Assembly: GCF_003269065.1 (NCBI RefSeq)
Contig: NZ_QLTA01000022.1
Span: 1-64,000 of the forward strand
Length of the DNA: 64,000 bases
Direction of reading: 5' to 3'
From: Paracidovorax anthurii
GTDB taxonomy: Bacteria; Pseudomonadota; Gammaproteobacteria; Burkholderiales; Burkholderiaceae_C
The notes below the pieces were generated by a model that worked only from the letters and a program-made list of their open reading frames with translations, was not told the DNA's origin and did no database searches. Within the stretch, counting starts at the first letter, position 1. Every line of letters begins with the position of its first letter. This document shows positions 17,077-24,565 of the stretch, in pieces. A program made the position numbers and the translations under genes.

Positions 17077-18012
17077 TCAGCCCGCCACGGCCAGGGCCGC
17101 GTAATCCCCCACCTGCAGGCCCAGCCCCGCGGGCACCACCTCCACGCCCCCGGTGAGCGCGGGCAGGTGGTTCGACACCTCGGCCTGCAGCAGCGGCAGC
17201 AGAAAATCACGGTGGTGCAGGAAGACGCTGCCGCCCACGCTGATGCGCTGCAGATCCAGGATGGCGACGAGGTTGTAGAGCATGCGGCCCAGCACGCGGC
17301 CCATGCGGGCGACGGCCTCGGCCGCGGCCGGCTCCCCGGCGCGCGCGGCGCCCACCAGCTCGCTCGCGTCGCGGCCCCAGCGGCGGGGGATCGCATTGCC
17401 CGCCACGAGCGACTCCACATCGCCCACGTTGCCGCAGCCGCAGCGGGCATCGGCCGGGCCCTCGCTGGAGAAGCTGTGGCCCGCATGCCCCGCATTGCCG
17501 TTCTTGCCGGCCAGCACGCGGCCGTCCACGCACAGGCCCACGCCGATGCCGGTGCTCCAGGTCACGTAGGCGCAGTGGTCCAGCCCCCGCAGCGCGCCCC
17601 AGCGGCGCTCGGCCACCAGCGCGGCCACGGCGTCGTTCTGCACGTGCACGGTGCCCAGAGCCTCGGCCAGCGGCGCCTGCAGGGGGATGCGCGTCCAGTC
17701 GTTGGGCAGCAGGCTGCGGTCGGCCCCCGGCAGGCCGCCGCAGATGTTGGGCGTGGAGACCTCGACGAGGCCATCGCGCAGGGCGAAGGGCCCGCAGCAC
17801 GCCACGCCCGTGGACTGCAGCTGCGCGCGGGTGATGCCCGCCTCGGCGCAGGCCTCGTCCACCATGCGCAGGGCCTGCCGCGCCAGCGCGTCGGGCGGCC
17901 CCTGCTTGGCGGTCGGCTCGGTGCGGCGGGCCACCAGTTCCGCCAGGTCCGTGCCCGGGGGCGCCAGCGCCACCGCGATCTTGGTGCCCCCAATGTCGAT
18001 ACAAGCTCTCAT
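17077..18012 (-). CDS. ROK-family sugar kinase
   Basis: ATP-dependent hexose kinase of the ROK family (glucokinase/fructokinase/N-acetylhexosamine kinase group), 311 residues. Seen: the phosphate loop ACIDIGGTKIAVA, GVACCGPF, catalytic Asp in HVQNDAVAAL, the adenosine region WSTGIGVGL, and a zinc-site segment GHAGHSFSSEG...CGCGNVGDVES. I chose the ATG at 18012, preceded by GAGGTG seven bases upstream; a GTG at 18018 is the alternative. A 20-bp perfect palindrome lies 25 bases upstream of the start. Sugar specificity is not decidable. Confidence 0.9.
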   Translation of the reverse strand: MRACIDIGGTKIAVALAPPGTDLAELVARRTEPTAKQGPPDALARQALRMVDEACAEAGITRAQLQSTGVACCGPFALRDGLVEVSTPNICGGLPGADRSLLPNDWTRIPLQAPLAEALGTVHVQNDAVAALVAERRWGALRGLDHCAYVTWSTGIGVGLCVDGRVLAGKNGNAGHAGHSFSSEGPADARCGCGNVGDVESLVAGNAIPRRWGRDASELVGAARAGEPAAAEAVARMGRVLGRMLYNLVAILDLQRISVGGSVFLHHRDFLLPLLQAEVSNHLPALTGGVEVVPAGLGLQVGDYAALAVAG

Positions 18013-18036
18013 CGCCACCTCGGTCGTTCTTCAAGG

Positions 18037-18056
18037 GGCGCGCCGCGCGGCGCGCC
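18037..18056. promoter_or_regulatory. 20-bp perfect palindrome upstream of ROK gene
   Basis: GGCGCGCCGCGCGGCGCGCC reads the same on both strands and lies 25 bases upstream of the ROK start codon. It could be an operator or an extremely stable leader hairpin. Its extreme GC content makes chance more likely than for an average palindrome. Confidence 0.35.
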
Positions 18057-18130
18057 GGAAAACATCGAGGCGACAGTATCGGCCGCACGGAGGGGGCCGC
18101 CATGTAGGCCGGCAGCCCCAGGAAGCACAC

Positions 18131-18161
18131 GGCCCCGGGCACGGTGGCCGTGCCCGGGGCC
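18131..18161. terminator. 14-bp perfect stem-loop after the binding-protein gene
   Basis: GGCCCCGGGCACGG-TGG-CCGTGCCCGGGGCC forms a perfect 14-bp stem with a 3-base loop, 30 bases beyond the stop of the minus-strand solute-binding protein. There is no T-tract on either side. It probably protects or terminates that transcript. Confidence 0.6.
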
Positions 18162-18191
18162 GGTGCGCTGCAGGCAGGCAGCAGGCCGCTG

Positions 18192-19103
18192 TTACAGCGA
18201 GTAGCCCAGCATCATCGCCACCCCGGGCTCCTTGTTGGGCCGGCTGAAGCTCTCGCGCGTGAGGCGGCCCACGGGGATCGAGATCTGCTCGGTGGCGAAC
18301 CATTTCTTGTAGATCTGGTCGATCTCGCGGCTGGCATAGAGCCGGCCCAGGGCCTTGTCCACCGCCGCCGCCAGCGCCGCATCGCCCTTGCGCATCATGA
18401 TCGCGTAGGGCTCCACCGACAGCGCGAAGCCGCCCAGCGCCAGCGTGTCCTGGGCATGGTTGCGGGCCATCAGGCCCAGCAGCAGCGAATCGTCCTGCGC
18501 GAAGGCCTTCACGGTGCCCGCGCGCAGGGCCTTGAAGGCCTCGTCGTTGTTCTCGAACACCTTCACGGTCGCCTTCACCTCGCTCACCGTGAGCTGCGTG
18601 AACAGCTTCTCCGACGTGGACCCCTTGCTCACGGCCACGGTCATGCCCGTGAGGTCCTGCACCGAATCGGCCTTCGTGCCCTTGGGCACCAGCACGCGGA
18701 TGCCGGCCACGAACATGGTCGGGCCGAAGGCCACGCGCTCCTGGCGCGCCTTGGTGTTGGTGGTGGAGCCGCACTCCAGGTCGATTTCGCCCGACTCCAG
18801 CTTCGGGATGCGCTCGGGCGCGCTCACCGGGCGGTATTTCACCTCCAGGTCCTTGAGCTTGAGCGTGCTCTTGATCTCCTCGACGACTGCCTGGCACAGA
18901 TCGACCGAGTAGCCCGCGGGCTTGGCGGCGTTCTGCTTGTCCACGAACGAGAACGGCCACGCCGACTCGCGCACGCCCAGGGTGATGGTGTGGGACTGCT
19001 GGATGCGGGCCATCGTGTCGGCCGGAGCCTGGGCCAGCACGGGAGCGGAGAGGGCGGAAAAGGCCGCGGCAAGCGCCAGCAGCCGGAAAGAGCGGCGAAT
19101 CAT
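18192..19103 (-). CDS. periplasmic amino-acid ABC transporter binding protein (GltI-like)
   Basis: Family 3 solute-binding protein of 303 residues, likely for glutamate/aspartate. A signal peptide MIRRSFRLLALAAAFSALSAPVLAQ is followed by two lobes: TLGVRESAWPFSF at the start, GYSVDLCQAVVEEI, and the hinge GEIDLECGSTTNTKARQ, typical of GltI. ATG 19103 is chosen because it opens the signal peptide; the longer frame lacks sense. No permease or ATPase gene is adjacent, so it is an orphan binding protein that must share a membrane complex encoded elsewhere. Confidence 0.9.
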   Translation of the reverse strand: MIRRSFRLLALAAAFSALSAPVLAQAPADTMARIQQSHTITLGVRESAWPFSFVDKQNAAKPAGYSVDLCQAVVEEIKSTLKLKDLEVKYRPVSAPERIPKLESGEIDLECGSTTNTKARQERVAFGPTMFVAGIRVLVPKGTKADSVQDLTGMTVAVSKGSTSEKLFTQLTVSEVKATVKVFENNDEAFKALRAGTVKAFAQDDSLLLGLMARNHAQDTLALGGFALSVEPYAIMMRKGDAALAAAVDKALGRLYASREIDQIYKKWFATEQISIPVGRLTRESFSRPNKEPGVAMMLGYSL

Positions 19104-19188
19104 GGGGAGGACCGGAACGTGGGGGTAGGGAAGAAAAGTGAGGCAATCACTGTGCCAGGGGAAGGCGCCGGGCATGTGACGGCCCGGC

Positions 19189-19383
19189 TCATAGCCATTT
19201 GGCGATCAGGCTCGCGGCAGCGCTGAGCAGCAGGGTGCTGGCCAGCGGCAGGTTCCATTCACGGCCGAAAAGGCGGAAGTGGAAATCACCGGGCAGGCGC
19301 CCCACGCCCAGCCGCTGCAGGAACGGCGCCAGGCCCTGGAGCAGCACCAGGGCCAGGAAGACGACGATCAGCCAGCGCAACAT
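19189..19383 (-). CDS. DUF2905-family small membrane protein
   Basis: A 64-residue protein starting MLRWLIVVFLALVLLQGL, with a first transmembrane helix (about 3-20), a conserved loop GRLPGDFHFRLFGREWNLPLAS and a second helix (about 45-62). This matches the DUF2905 pattern of two helices around a conserved PGD motif. Function unknown. It lies 85 bases upstream of the binding-protein gene on the same strand and may be unrelated to it. Confidence 0.85.
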   Translation of the reverse strand: MLRWLIVVFLALVLLQGLAPFLQRLGVGRLPGDFHFRLFGREWNLPLASTLLLSAAASLIAKWL

Positions 19384-19500
19384 CCCGCGAGTGTAGGTGC
19401 AGAGCCGGTTTTTGCCATACCCCGGCAAAAAGCCATTCCACCGCCGCGGCGCGGCCTTTCCGCCAGCAGGAATGAAAGGTGCGCGTTCCGCGCCCCTTTA

Positions 19501-19519
19501 GAACGTGTTCACGATCTTA
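19501..19519 (-). repeat. stop-proximal repeat D, copy 1
   Basis: GAACGTGTTCACGATCT (19501-19517) runs into the stop codon of the ABC permease gene. The same 17 bases lie at the ruvB stop (44882-44898), with shorter versions at 57794 and 49718. Core GAACACGTTC on the minus strand is nearly palindromic. Confidence 0.6.
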
Positions 19520-20410
19520 GCGCTGCACGCCCCAGCGCCGCACCGTGACGCGCTCCAGCGTGTGAAATCCCAGGGTTTCCACGAGCAGGCCGATGAGGAT
19601 CACCAGCGCCAGCCCGGCGAAGACGCGGTCGGTGTAGAGCTCGTTGCGGTTCTGGAAGATGTACCAGCCCAGCCCCCCCTTGCCCGAGGAGGCGCCGAAC
19701 ACCAGCTCCGCCGCGATGAGCGTGCGCCACGCGAAGGCCCAGCCGATCTTCAGCCCCGACAGGATGGAGGGCAGCGCCGCCGGCACGAGGATCTGCAGCA
19801 CGTAGCGCAGCCCCCCGAGTCCGTAGTTGCGCCCGGCCATGCGCAGCGTCTCGGGCACGCCCTGGAAGCCCGCGTACGTGGCCAGGGCCAGCGGCCACAG
19901 CACCGAATGCACCAGGACGAACACCAGGCTGCCCTGCCCCAGCCCGAACCACAGCAGCGCGAGCGGCAGCAGCGCGATGGCCGGCAGGGGGTTGAACATC
20001 GCCGTGAGCGTGGAGAGCAGGTCGCGCCCCAGCTGCGTGGACACCGCCAGCGTGGTGAGCGCGAAGGCGCCCGCGATGCCCAGCAGGTAGCCCTTGAGCA
20101 GCACGGCGAGCGAGATCGCCGTCTTGTCGAGCAGCTCGCCGGAGGCCAGGCCCTCGCCCAGCGCCCGCGCGGTCTGCAGGAAGGTGGGCAGCAGCAGGTC
20201 GTTGTCCTGCCAGCGCGCGGCGGCCTCCCACAGCGCGGCGAGCACCACGAGGATCAGCAGGCGGCGCACCGCCGGCAGCTGCCACAGCCGCGCGGCCCAC
20301 GGCAGGGGCTGCTCGGGCGCGATGCCGTCCAGCGGCTCCAGCGCACGCTCGATTTCGGGGCGCACGGGCGGCAGGGCACGCGCGGGGGTGGGTGCGGTCG
20401 TGGTGGTCAT
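19517..20410 (-). CDS. ABC transporter permease (sulfonate/taurine type)
   Basis: Inner-membrane permease of 297 residues, SsuC/TauC-like, with about six transmembrane helices from residue 50 onward. The EAA-type loop that contacts the ATPase (RMAGRNYGLGGLRYVLQILVPAALPSILSGLKIG) and WAFAWRTLIAAELVFG are present. The N-terminal 45 residues are soluble and Pro-rich. The ATG overlaps the stop of the ATPase gene by four bases, which indicates coupling. Last gene of the tauD-SBP-ATPase-permease operon. Confidence 0.92.
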   Translation of the reverse strand: MTTTTAPTPARALPPVRPEIERALEPLDGIAPEQPLPWAARLWQLPAVRRLLILVVLAALWEAAARWQDNDLLLPTFLQTARALGEGLASGELLDKTAISLAVLLKGYLLGIAGAFALTTLAVSTQLGRDLLSTLTAMFNPLPAIALLPLALLWFGLGQGSLVFVLVHSVLWPLALATYAGFQGVPETLRMAGRNYGLGGLRYVLQILVPAALPSILSGLKIGWAFAWRTLIAAELVFGASSGKGGLGWYIFQNRNELYTDRVFAGLALVILIGLLVETLGFHTLERVTVRRWGVQR

Positions 20411-21417
20411 AGGGCGATGCGGAACGGCAGCACGTCCGCCGACCTTGCGCCGAACGCACCGGGTGCGCCGGGCACGGCGGCCGGGCGCTCCGGCACGCGG
20501 GCCGGGCCCGGCGAAGCGCCGGCGGGTTCGTCGAAAAGCAGGCGGTGGATGCGCTGCGCGGTGGCCTGGAATTCCGAGCTGCCCAGGCTGTGCAGGCCGA
20601 ACTGGTGGCAATTGATCTCCGCGCGCAGCCGCCCCGGATGCGGCGAGAGGATGGCGATGCGGTTGCCCACCACCAGCGCCTCTTCGATGGAGTGCGTGAC
20701 GAAGATCAGCGTGAAGCCGAACGCCTCCCACAGCCCGAGCAGTTCCTCCTGCATGCGGCGGCGCGTGAGCGCATCGAGCGCGGCGAAGGGCTCGTCCATC
20801 AGCAGCACGCGCGGCTGCATGGCCAGCGCGCGCGCGATCGCCACGCGCTGCTTCATGCCGCCCGAGAGCTGGTGCGGGTAGGCGTCGGCGAACTTCGACA
20901 GCCCCACCTTGTCCAGGTAGAGCCGCGCGCGCTCATCGGCCTGCGCGCGCGTGGCGCGGCGCGCGGCCAGCAGCGGAAAGGCGACGTTCTCGCGCACCGT
21001 CTTCCAGGGCGGGAGCTGGTCGAACTCCTGGAACACCACCACCCGGTCGGGCCCCGGCCGCGCAACGGGCACGCCACCCAGCACGATGCGCCCCTCGCTC
21101 GGCGCGATGAAGCCGGCGATGGACTTGAGCAGCGTGGACTTGCCGCAGCCCGAGGCGCCCAGCAGCACGAAACGGTCGCCCTCGTGCACGTCGAAGCCCA
21201 CGCGGTGGGTGGCGCGCACGGCGCGCTCCCGCGTGCGGTAGTCGATGCTCACGCCCTCCACGCGCAGCAGGGGCTGGCCCGCGGCGGCAGCAGCGGCGGG
21301 GCGCGGCGGCGGCGCGGCGGGCTCGGCCGCTGCGGGTGCCTGGCCCCACAGGGCCGGGCCGCCGGTTTCTTCCTCCACGCGCTCCAGCAGGGCCCGGGGG
21401 ATCGGTCCGAATCGCAT
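20407..21417 (-). CDS. ABC transporter ATP-binding protein (sulfonate/taurine type)
   Basis: Cytoplasmic ATPase of 336 residues, SsuB/TauB-like. Walker A GASGCGKST, Q-loop FQEFDQLPPW, signature LSGGMKQRVAIARAL, Walker B VLLMDEP and switch His in FVTHSIEEAL are all intact. It has an unusual N-terminal extension of about 50 residues, rich in Ala and Pro (EEETGGPALWG...), and a C-terminal extension of about 60 residues after the core. ATG 21417 is chosen because it opens directly after the binding-protein gene (17-base gap); no separate start closer to the core is needed. Confidence 0.92.
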   Translation of the reverse strand: MRFGPIPRALLERVEEETGGPALWGQAPAAAEPAAPPPRPAAAAAAGQPLLRVEGVSIDYRTRERAVRATHRVGFDVHEGDRFVLLGASGCGKSTLLKSIAGFIAPSEGRIVLGGVPVARPGPDRVVVFQEFDQLPPWKTVRENVAFPLLAARRATRAQADERARLYLDKVGLSKFADAYPHQLSGGMKQRVAIARALAMQPRVLLMDEPFAALDALTRRRMQEELLGLWEAFGFTLIFVTHSIEEALVVGNRIAILSPHPGRLRAEINCHQFGLHSLGSSEFQATAQRIHRLLFDEPAGASPGPARVPERPAAVPGAPGAFGARSADVLPFRIAL

Positions 21418-21434
21418 GGCTCGGGCCTCCGGGT

Positions 21435-22493
21435 TCAGCTGCCGCCCGCCACCAGCGGGTCGTCGAAGAAGTAGTCCTGCAGCGCGGCCGGCCGGTGGCG
21501 GATCGCGCCCACACGGTGCATGAACTGGCCCAGGCCCAGCGTGTTCTGCGGGCGCACCATGAACTGCACCTCGGGGTTGCGCAGGATCTTCACGAGCAGG
21601 GCGCGGTCGGTGCGGGCGCCCGTCACCTTGAGGTAGATGTCCGCCGCCTGCTCGGGCTGGGCCGCGATGAAGCGCGCGGCCTCGTCCAGCGCGGCGATGA
21701 AGGCGCGGTAGGTCTTGGGGCTGTCGCGGCGGAATTTCTCGGTGGCGTAGAGCACCGTGGCCGAGGCCGGACCGCCCAGCACGTCGTAGGAGTTGAGCAC
21801 GGTGCGCGCCTGCGGGTTGCCGGCCAGCTCCTGCTCCTGGAAGGGCGGGTTGCCGAAGTGCGCGGTGATCTCGGTGCCGCCCTTGATGATGGCGGCGGCC
21901 GCCTCGGGATGGGGCACGGCCACCTGGAGCTTGTCCAGCCGGTCGAAGGCCTTGTCGCCCCAGCGCTGCGCCGAGGCGTACTGCAGCACGCGCGACTGCA
22001 CCGACACCCCCACCGCCGGCAGCGCGATGCGGTCCTTGTCGGTGAAGTCGTCCAGCGTCTTCACGGCCGGGTTGTTGCTGACGAGGTAGTACGGGAAATT
22101 GCCCAGCGAGGCCACGCCCTTGACGTTCTGCCGGCCGCGCGTGCGGTCCCACAGCGTGAAGAGCGGGCCCACGCCGGCCCCGGCGATGTCCACGCTGCCC
22201 GACAGCAGCGCATCGTTGACCGCCGCGCCGCCCGAGAGCTGCACGAACTCCACGCGGATGTCCACGCCCGCGGCCTTGCCGTGCTTCTCGATGAGCTTCT
22301 GCTCCTGCGCCACGTTGAGCAGCAGGTACACCACGCCGAACTGCTGCGCGATGCGCAACTGCCCTTCGGCGGCCTGCGCCGCGCCCGCCACCAGCAGGCC
22401 GGCCCCCACGCACAGCGCCGCGCAGCGCCGCAGCCAGCCCCTGCGGGCGCGTGGCGGGGCCGAAGATCCGGGGCGGGACGGAGACAGTGGCAT
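21435..22493 (-). CDS. ABC transporter periplasmic binding protein (sulfonate/nitrate type)
   Basis: Periplasmic NMT1/SsuA-like receptor, 352 residues. A long signal region (about 1-42: basic RARRGWLRR, hydrophobic core, AAQAAEG cut) is followed by LRIAQQFGVVYLLLNVAQEQKLIEKHGK and the typical VDIAGAGVGPLF turn. Together with tauD, the ATPase and the permease it should feed alkanesulfonates or taurine into sulfur assimilation. The ligand itself is inferred from the dioxygenase next door. Confidence 0.9.
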   Translation of the reverse strand: MPLSPSRPGSSAPPRARRGWLRRCAALCVGAGLLVAGAAQAAEGQLRIAQQFGVVYLLLNVAQEQKLIEKHGKAAGVDIRVEFVQLSGGAAVNDALLSGSVDIAGAGVGPLFTLWDRTRGRQNVKGVASLGNFPYYLVSNNPAVKTLDDFTDKDRIALPAVGVSVQSRVLQYASAQRWGDKAFDRLDKLQVAVPHPEAAAAIIKGGTEITAHFGNPPFQEQELAGNPQARTVLNSYDVLGGPASATVLYATEKFRRDSPKTYRAFIAALDEAARFIAAQPEQAADIYLKVTGARTDRALLVKILRNPEVQFMVRPQNTLGLGQFMHRVGAIRHRPAALQDYFFDDPLVAGGS

Positions 22494-22541
22494 GGCGTGG
22501 CTTCTTTCAGGGGAACGGGTGGGCAGCATCGGGGGCGGGGA

Positions 22542-23450
22542 TTACCGGGGCACGTCGCCCTCGATCGTGGTGCGGTAGAGCTTGCGCCGCTCGCTATCGG
22601 GCGTGCCGGCGGCCAGGTGAACGACCGAGCGGTTGTCCCAGAACACCATGTCGCGGGGCTGCCAGCGGTGGCGGTAGGTGAACGCGGGCCGCGTGCTGGC
22701 GGCGAACAGCGTGTCCAGCAGTTCGCGGCTCTCGGCCTCGGGCAGGCCGACGATGCGGGTCGTGAAATGCTCGCTCACGAAGAGCGCCTTGCGCCCCGTC
22801 TCCGGGTGCGTGCGCACCACCGGGTGGACCACGGGCCGCACCTCGTCGAGCTGCGCCGGCGTGAGCGCGGGCCGCCAGGGATTGCGCGCGCGCAGCTCCT
22901 CGTAGCGCGCCAGGTAGCTGTGTTCGGCGCTCAGCCCCGCGATGCGGTCCTTCAGCGCCGGCGGCAGCGTGTCGTAGGCGGCGTGCTGGTCGGCGAACAG
23001 CGTGTCGCCGCCCTCGCCCGGCAGCTCCTGCGCGTGCAACAGCGAGCCCAGGCTGGGGCGCTCCTTGTACGACAGGTCCGAATGCCAGAAATGGCCCGCG
23101 TCGCCCAGCCCGACGGGCTCGCCGCGCGCATCGCGGATGTTGGAGACCACGAGGATCTCCGGGTGGCCGGCGAGCTGGAACTTCTTCTGCACGTGGATCT
23201 GCAGCGGCCCGAAGCGGCGGCTGAACGCGATGTGCTCGGCCGGCGCGATGCGCTGGTCGCGGAACACCAGCACGTGGTGGGCCAGGTGCGCACGGTGGAT
23301 ACGCCCGAAATCCCCGGCGTTCAGGGGGCGCGAGAGATCCAGCCCCACCACTTCGGCGCCCAGCGGGCCCGCGCCGTCCGGCAACGGGCGGATGTCGAAG
23401 GATTGCGGCGACGCAGGGATGGCATCGGTGGGCGACAGGACAGCCGACAT
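22542..23450 (-). CDS. tauD: taurine/alkanesulfonate dioxygenase (TauD family)
   Basis: Fe(II)/2-oxoglutarate dioxygenase hydroxylating the carbon next to a sulfonate so that sulfite and an aldehyde are released. It has 302 residues, with iron ligands H123 and D125 (FWHSDLSY) and H278 (VVHLAAG), and R293 (KLYRTT) for 2-oxoglutarate. ATG 23450 gives the usual TauD length. First gene of the operon with the ABC transporter; an exceptional 13-bp inverted repeat lies 83-121 bases upstream. The family also includes enzymes for sulfate esters and 2,4-D, so the substrate is probable rather than certain. Confidence 0.9.
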   Translation of the reverse strand: MSAVLSPTDAIPASPQSFDIRPLPDGAGPLGAEVVGLDLSRPLNAGDFGRIHRAHLAHHVLVFRDQRIAPAEHIAFSRRFGPLQIHVQKKFQLAGHPEILVVSNIRDARGEPVGLGDAGHFWHSDLSYKERPSLGSLLHAQELPGEGGDTLFADQHAAYDTLPPALKDRIAGLSAEHSYLARYEELRARNPWRPALTPAQLDEVRPVVHPVVRTHPETGRKALFVSEHFTTRIVGLPEAESRELLDTLFAASTRPAFTYRHRWQPRDMVFWDNRSVVHLAAGTPDSERRKLYRTTIEGDVPR

Positions 23451-23532
23451 GGATCGAACCTTGGAGATGAACCGGGGCACGGCACCCCGAAGGCCTGCAC
23501 TGTAGGCAGGCGGGTTCATTCCGGGAACGACG

Positions 23533-23571
23533 GATTTCTCAGCTGCTTACAACCAAAACAGCTAAGAAATC
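23533..23571 (-). promoter_or_regulatory. 13-bp inverted repeat, operator candidate for the tauD operon
   Basis: GATTTCTCAGCTG (23533-23545) and CAGCTAAGAAATC (23559-23571) pair at 12 of 13 positions across a 13-base AT-rich spacer. It lies 83 bases upstream of the tauD start, in a locally AT-rich patch inside a GC-rich genome. The geometry fits a LysR-type site (sulfur genes are usually under CysB/Cbl/SsuR), but no gene on either strand ends here, so a terminator role is unlikely. Confidence 0.5.
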
Positions 23572-23647
23572 ATCTTGATCACATTACTCCGCAATATGGC
23601 TCACTCCATTGCACGGCATCCAGGCGGGTGACGAGGTCTTCGCAACC

Positions 23648-23893
23648 ATGGGAGTCCGGCTCCTCCCGGAGATCGCCGCGCCGGCGGCCCGGGGCACGCC
23701 GGGGCCGGTGGTCGGCCGGGAGAGCCCCTTCACCGACGCCGCGGCAACCATCGCCGCGGTCGAGGGAGGCCTGCGCACGCCCGGCAGGGCCGTGCTGACG
23801 TTCCAGGGCCTGCCCCGTCCAGGGCAGTACATACGCATGGAAATCACCCTGAACACGCCAATCGAACCAGGATTTCAGATTATTTCAGGTTAA
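23648..23893 (+). other. doubtful 81-codon ORF, possible gene remnant
   Basis: An open frame from about 23576 to the TAA at 23893 gives a C-terminal-looking sequence (VLTFQGLPRPGQYIRMEITLNT). The first in-frame ATG is at 23648, with GAGG 11 bases upstream. GC-rich codon use resembles coding sequence, but no family is recognised and the N-terminus looks cut. The rest of 23572-23647 holds nothing clear. Confidence 0.25.
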
Positions 23894-23928
23894 TTCAGGA
23901 ATATTAAGGATGGCCGGAAACACTTTCG

Positions 23929-23957
23929 TTGACTTCCCCCCACATCTGCCGAGAATA
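23929..23957 (+). promoter_or_regulatory. sigma-70-like promoter for the lectin gene
   Basis: TTGACT (23929-23934), a 17-base spacer and AGAATA (23952-23957) lie 61 bases before the lectin start. Downstream, GGTCC-N11-GGACC (23965-23985) could fold in the leader. The region is much more AT-rich than the genome around it. Confidence 0.55.
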
Positions 23958-24017
23958 GTCCCTCGGTCCAGCATTAATTCGGACCGATAAAACCATTATC
24001 CTTTAGGAGGGATGAAG

Positions 24018-24461
24018 ATGACCGCATACGTTATCCAGAGCCAGCAGAACACCAATCTCTGCGTCGGTGTGACCAATGTCGCGGCGGGTTCGCTGGTCAC
24101 CCTGCAGACGCTCGCGGGCGTCGGGGGCACGACGTCGCAATGGAACATGGACCCCAATACCGGCTACATCACGCTGGTGGCAAATCCCTCGCTGTGCCTG
24201 GACGTGCAGGGATACAACGGGCAGCAGGGGCAGGTGATCGTGGCCAACCTGGTCCTGGGCCGCAACAGCCAGAAGTGGAACTGGGTGGGCAACCCTCCCT
24301 TCATCGCCAACGCCCAATATCCGAACATGGTATTGGATAATTCCGGCGGTAATGCCAGCCCGGGTAATCCCGTTCTCATCTGGCCCATTAACAACGGCCA
24401 GAATCAGAAATGGAGCAGCCTGGCGGTTCCCGTTCTGCAGAACATGCTGGAAACGGCCTGA
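24018..24461 (+). CDS. ricin B-type (beta-trefoil) lectin-domain protein
   Basis: A 147-residue single-domain protein composed of three beta-trefoil repeats. QxW motifs appear as NSQKWNWVG and NGQNQKWSS, with a degenerate SQWNMD in the first repeat, and LCLDVQG and MVLDNSGG are the sugar-site Asp strands. No signal peptide. The start is ATG 24018, because AGGAGG at 24005-24010 is spaced seven bases from it; ATG 24012 would be only one base away. The gene stands alone between its own promoter and a strong terminator. It probably binds a carbohydrate; whether it leaves the cell is unknown. Confidence 0.85.
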   Translation: MTAYVIQSQQNTNLCVGVTNVAAGSLVTLQTLAGVGGTTSQWNMDPNTGYITLVANPSLCLDVQGYNGQQGQVIVANLVLGRNSQKWNWVGNPPFIANAQYPNMVLDNSGGNASPGNPVLIWPINNGQNQKWSSLAVPVLQNMLETA

Positions 24462-24493
24462 AGAAAATCTGGCGCCACGGCGCCAGCCAGAAT

Positions 24494-24516
24494 GCGCGGC
24501 CCCGAAGGGGCCGCGC
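24494..24516. terminator. perfect GC hairpin after the lectin gene
   Basis: GCGCGGCCCC-GAA-GGGGCCGCGC is a perfect 10-bp stem with a 3-base loop, 33 bases after the lectin stop. Confidence 0.6.
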
Positions 24517-24523
24517 CACGCAC

Positions 24524-24565
24524 AAGCCGCTTGCGGGTTCCGACCGCAGGCGGCTTTTCTCTTTT
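24524..24565 (+). terminator. rho-independent terminator of the lectin gene
   Basis: AAGCCGCTTGCGG (24524-24536) pairs with CCGCAGGCGGCTT (24544-24556), one wobble, 7-base loop, followed by a T-rich run (TTCTCTTTT). It ends at the stop codon of the convergent methyltransferase gene and may serve both. Confidence 0.85.
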
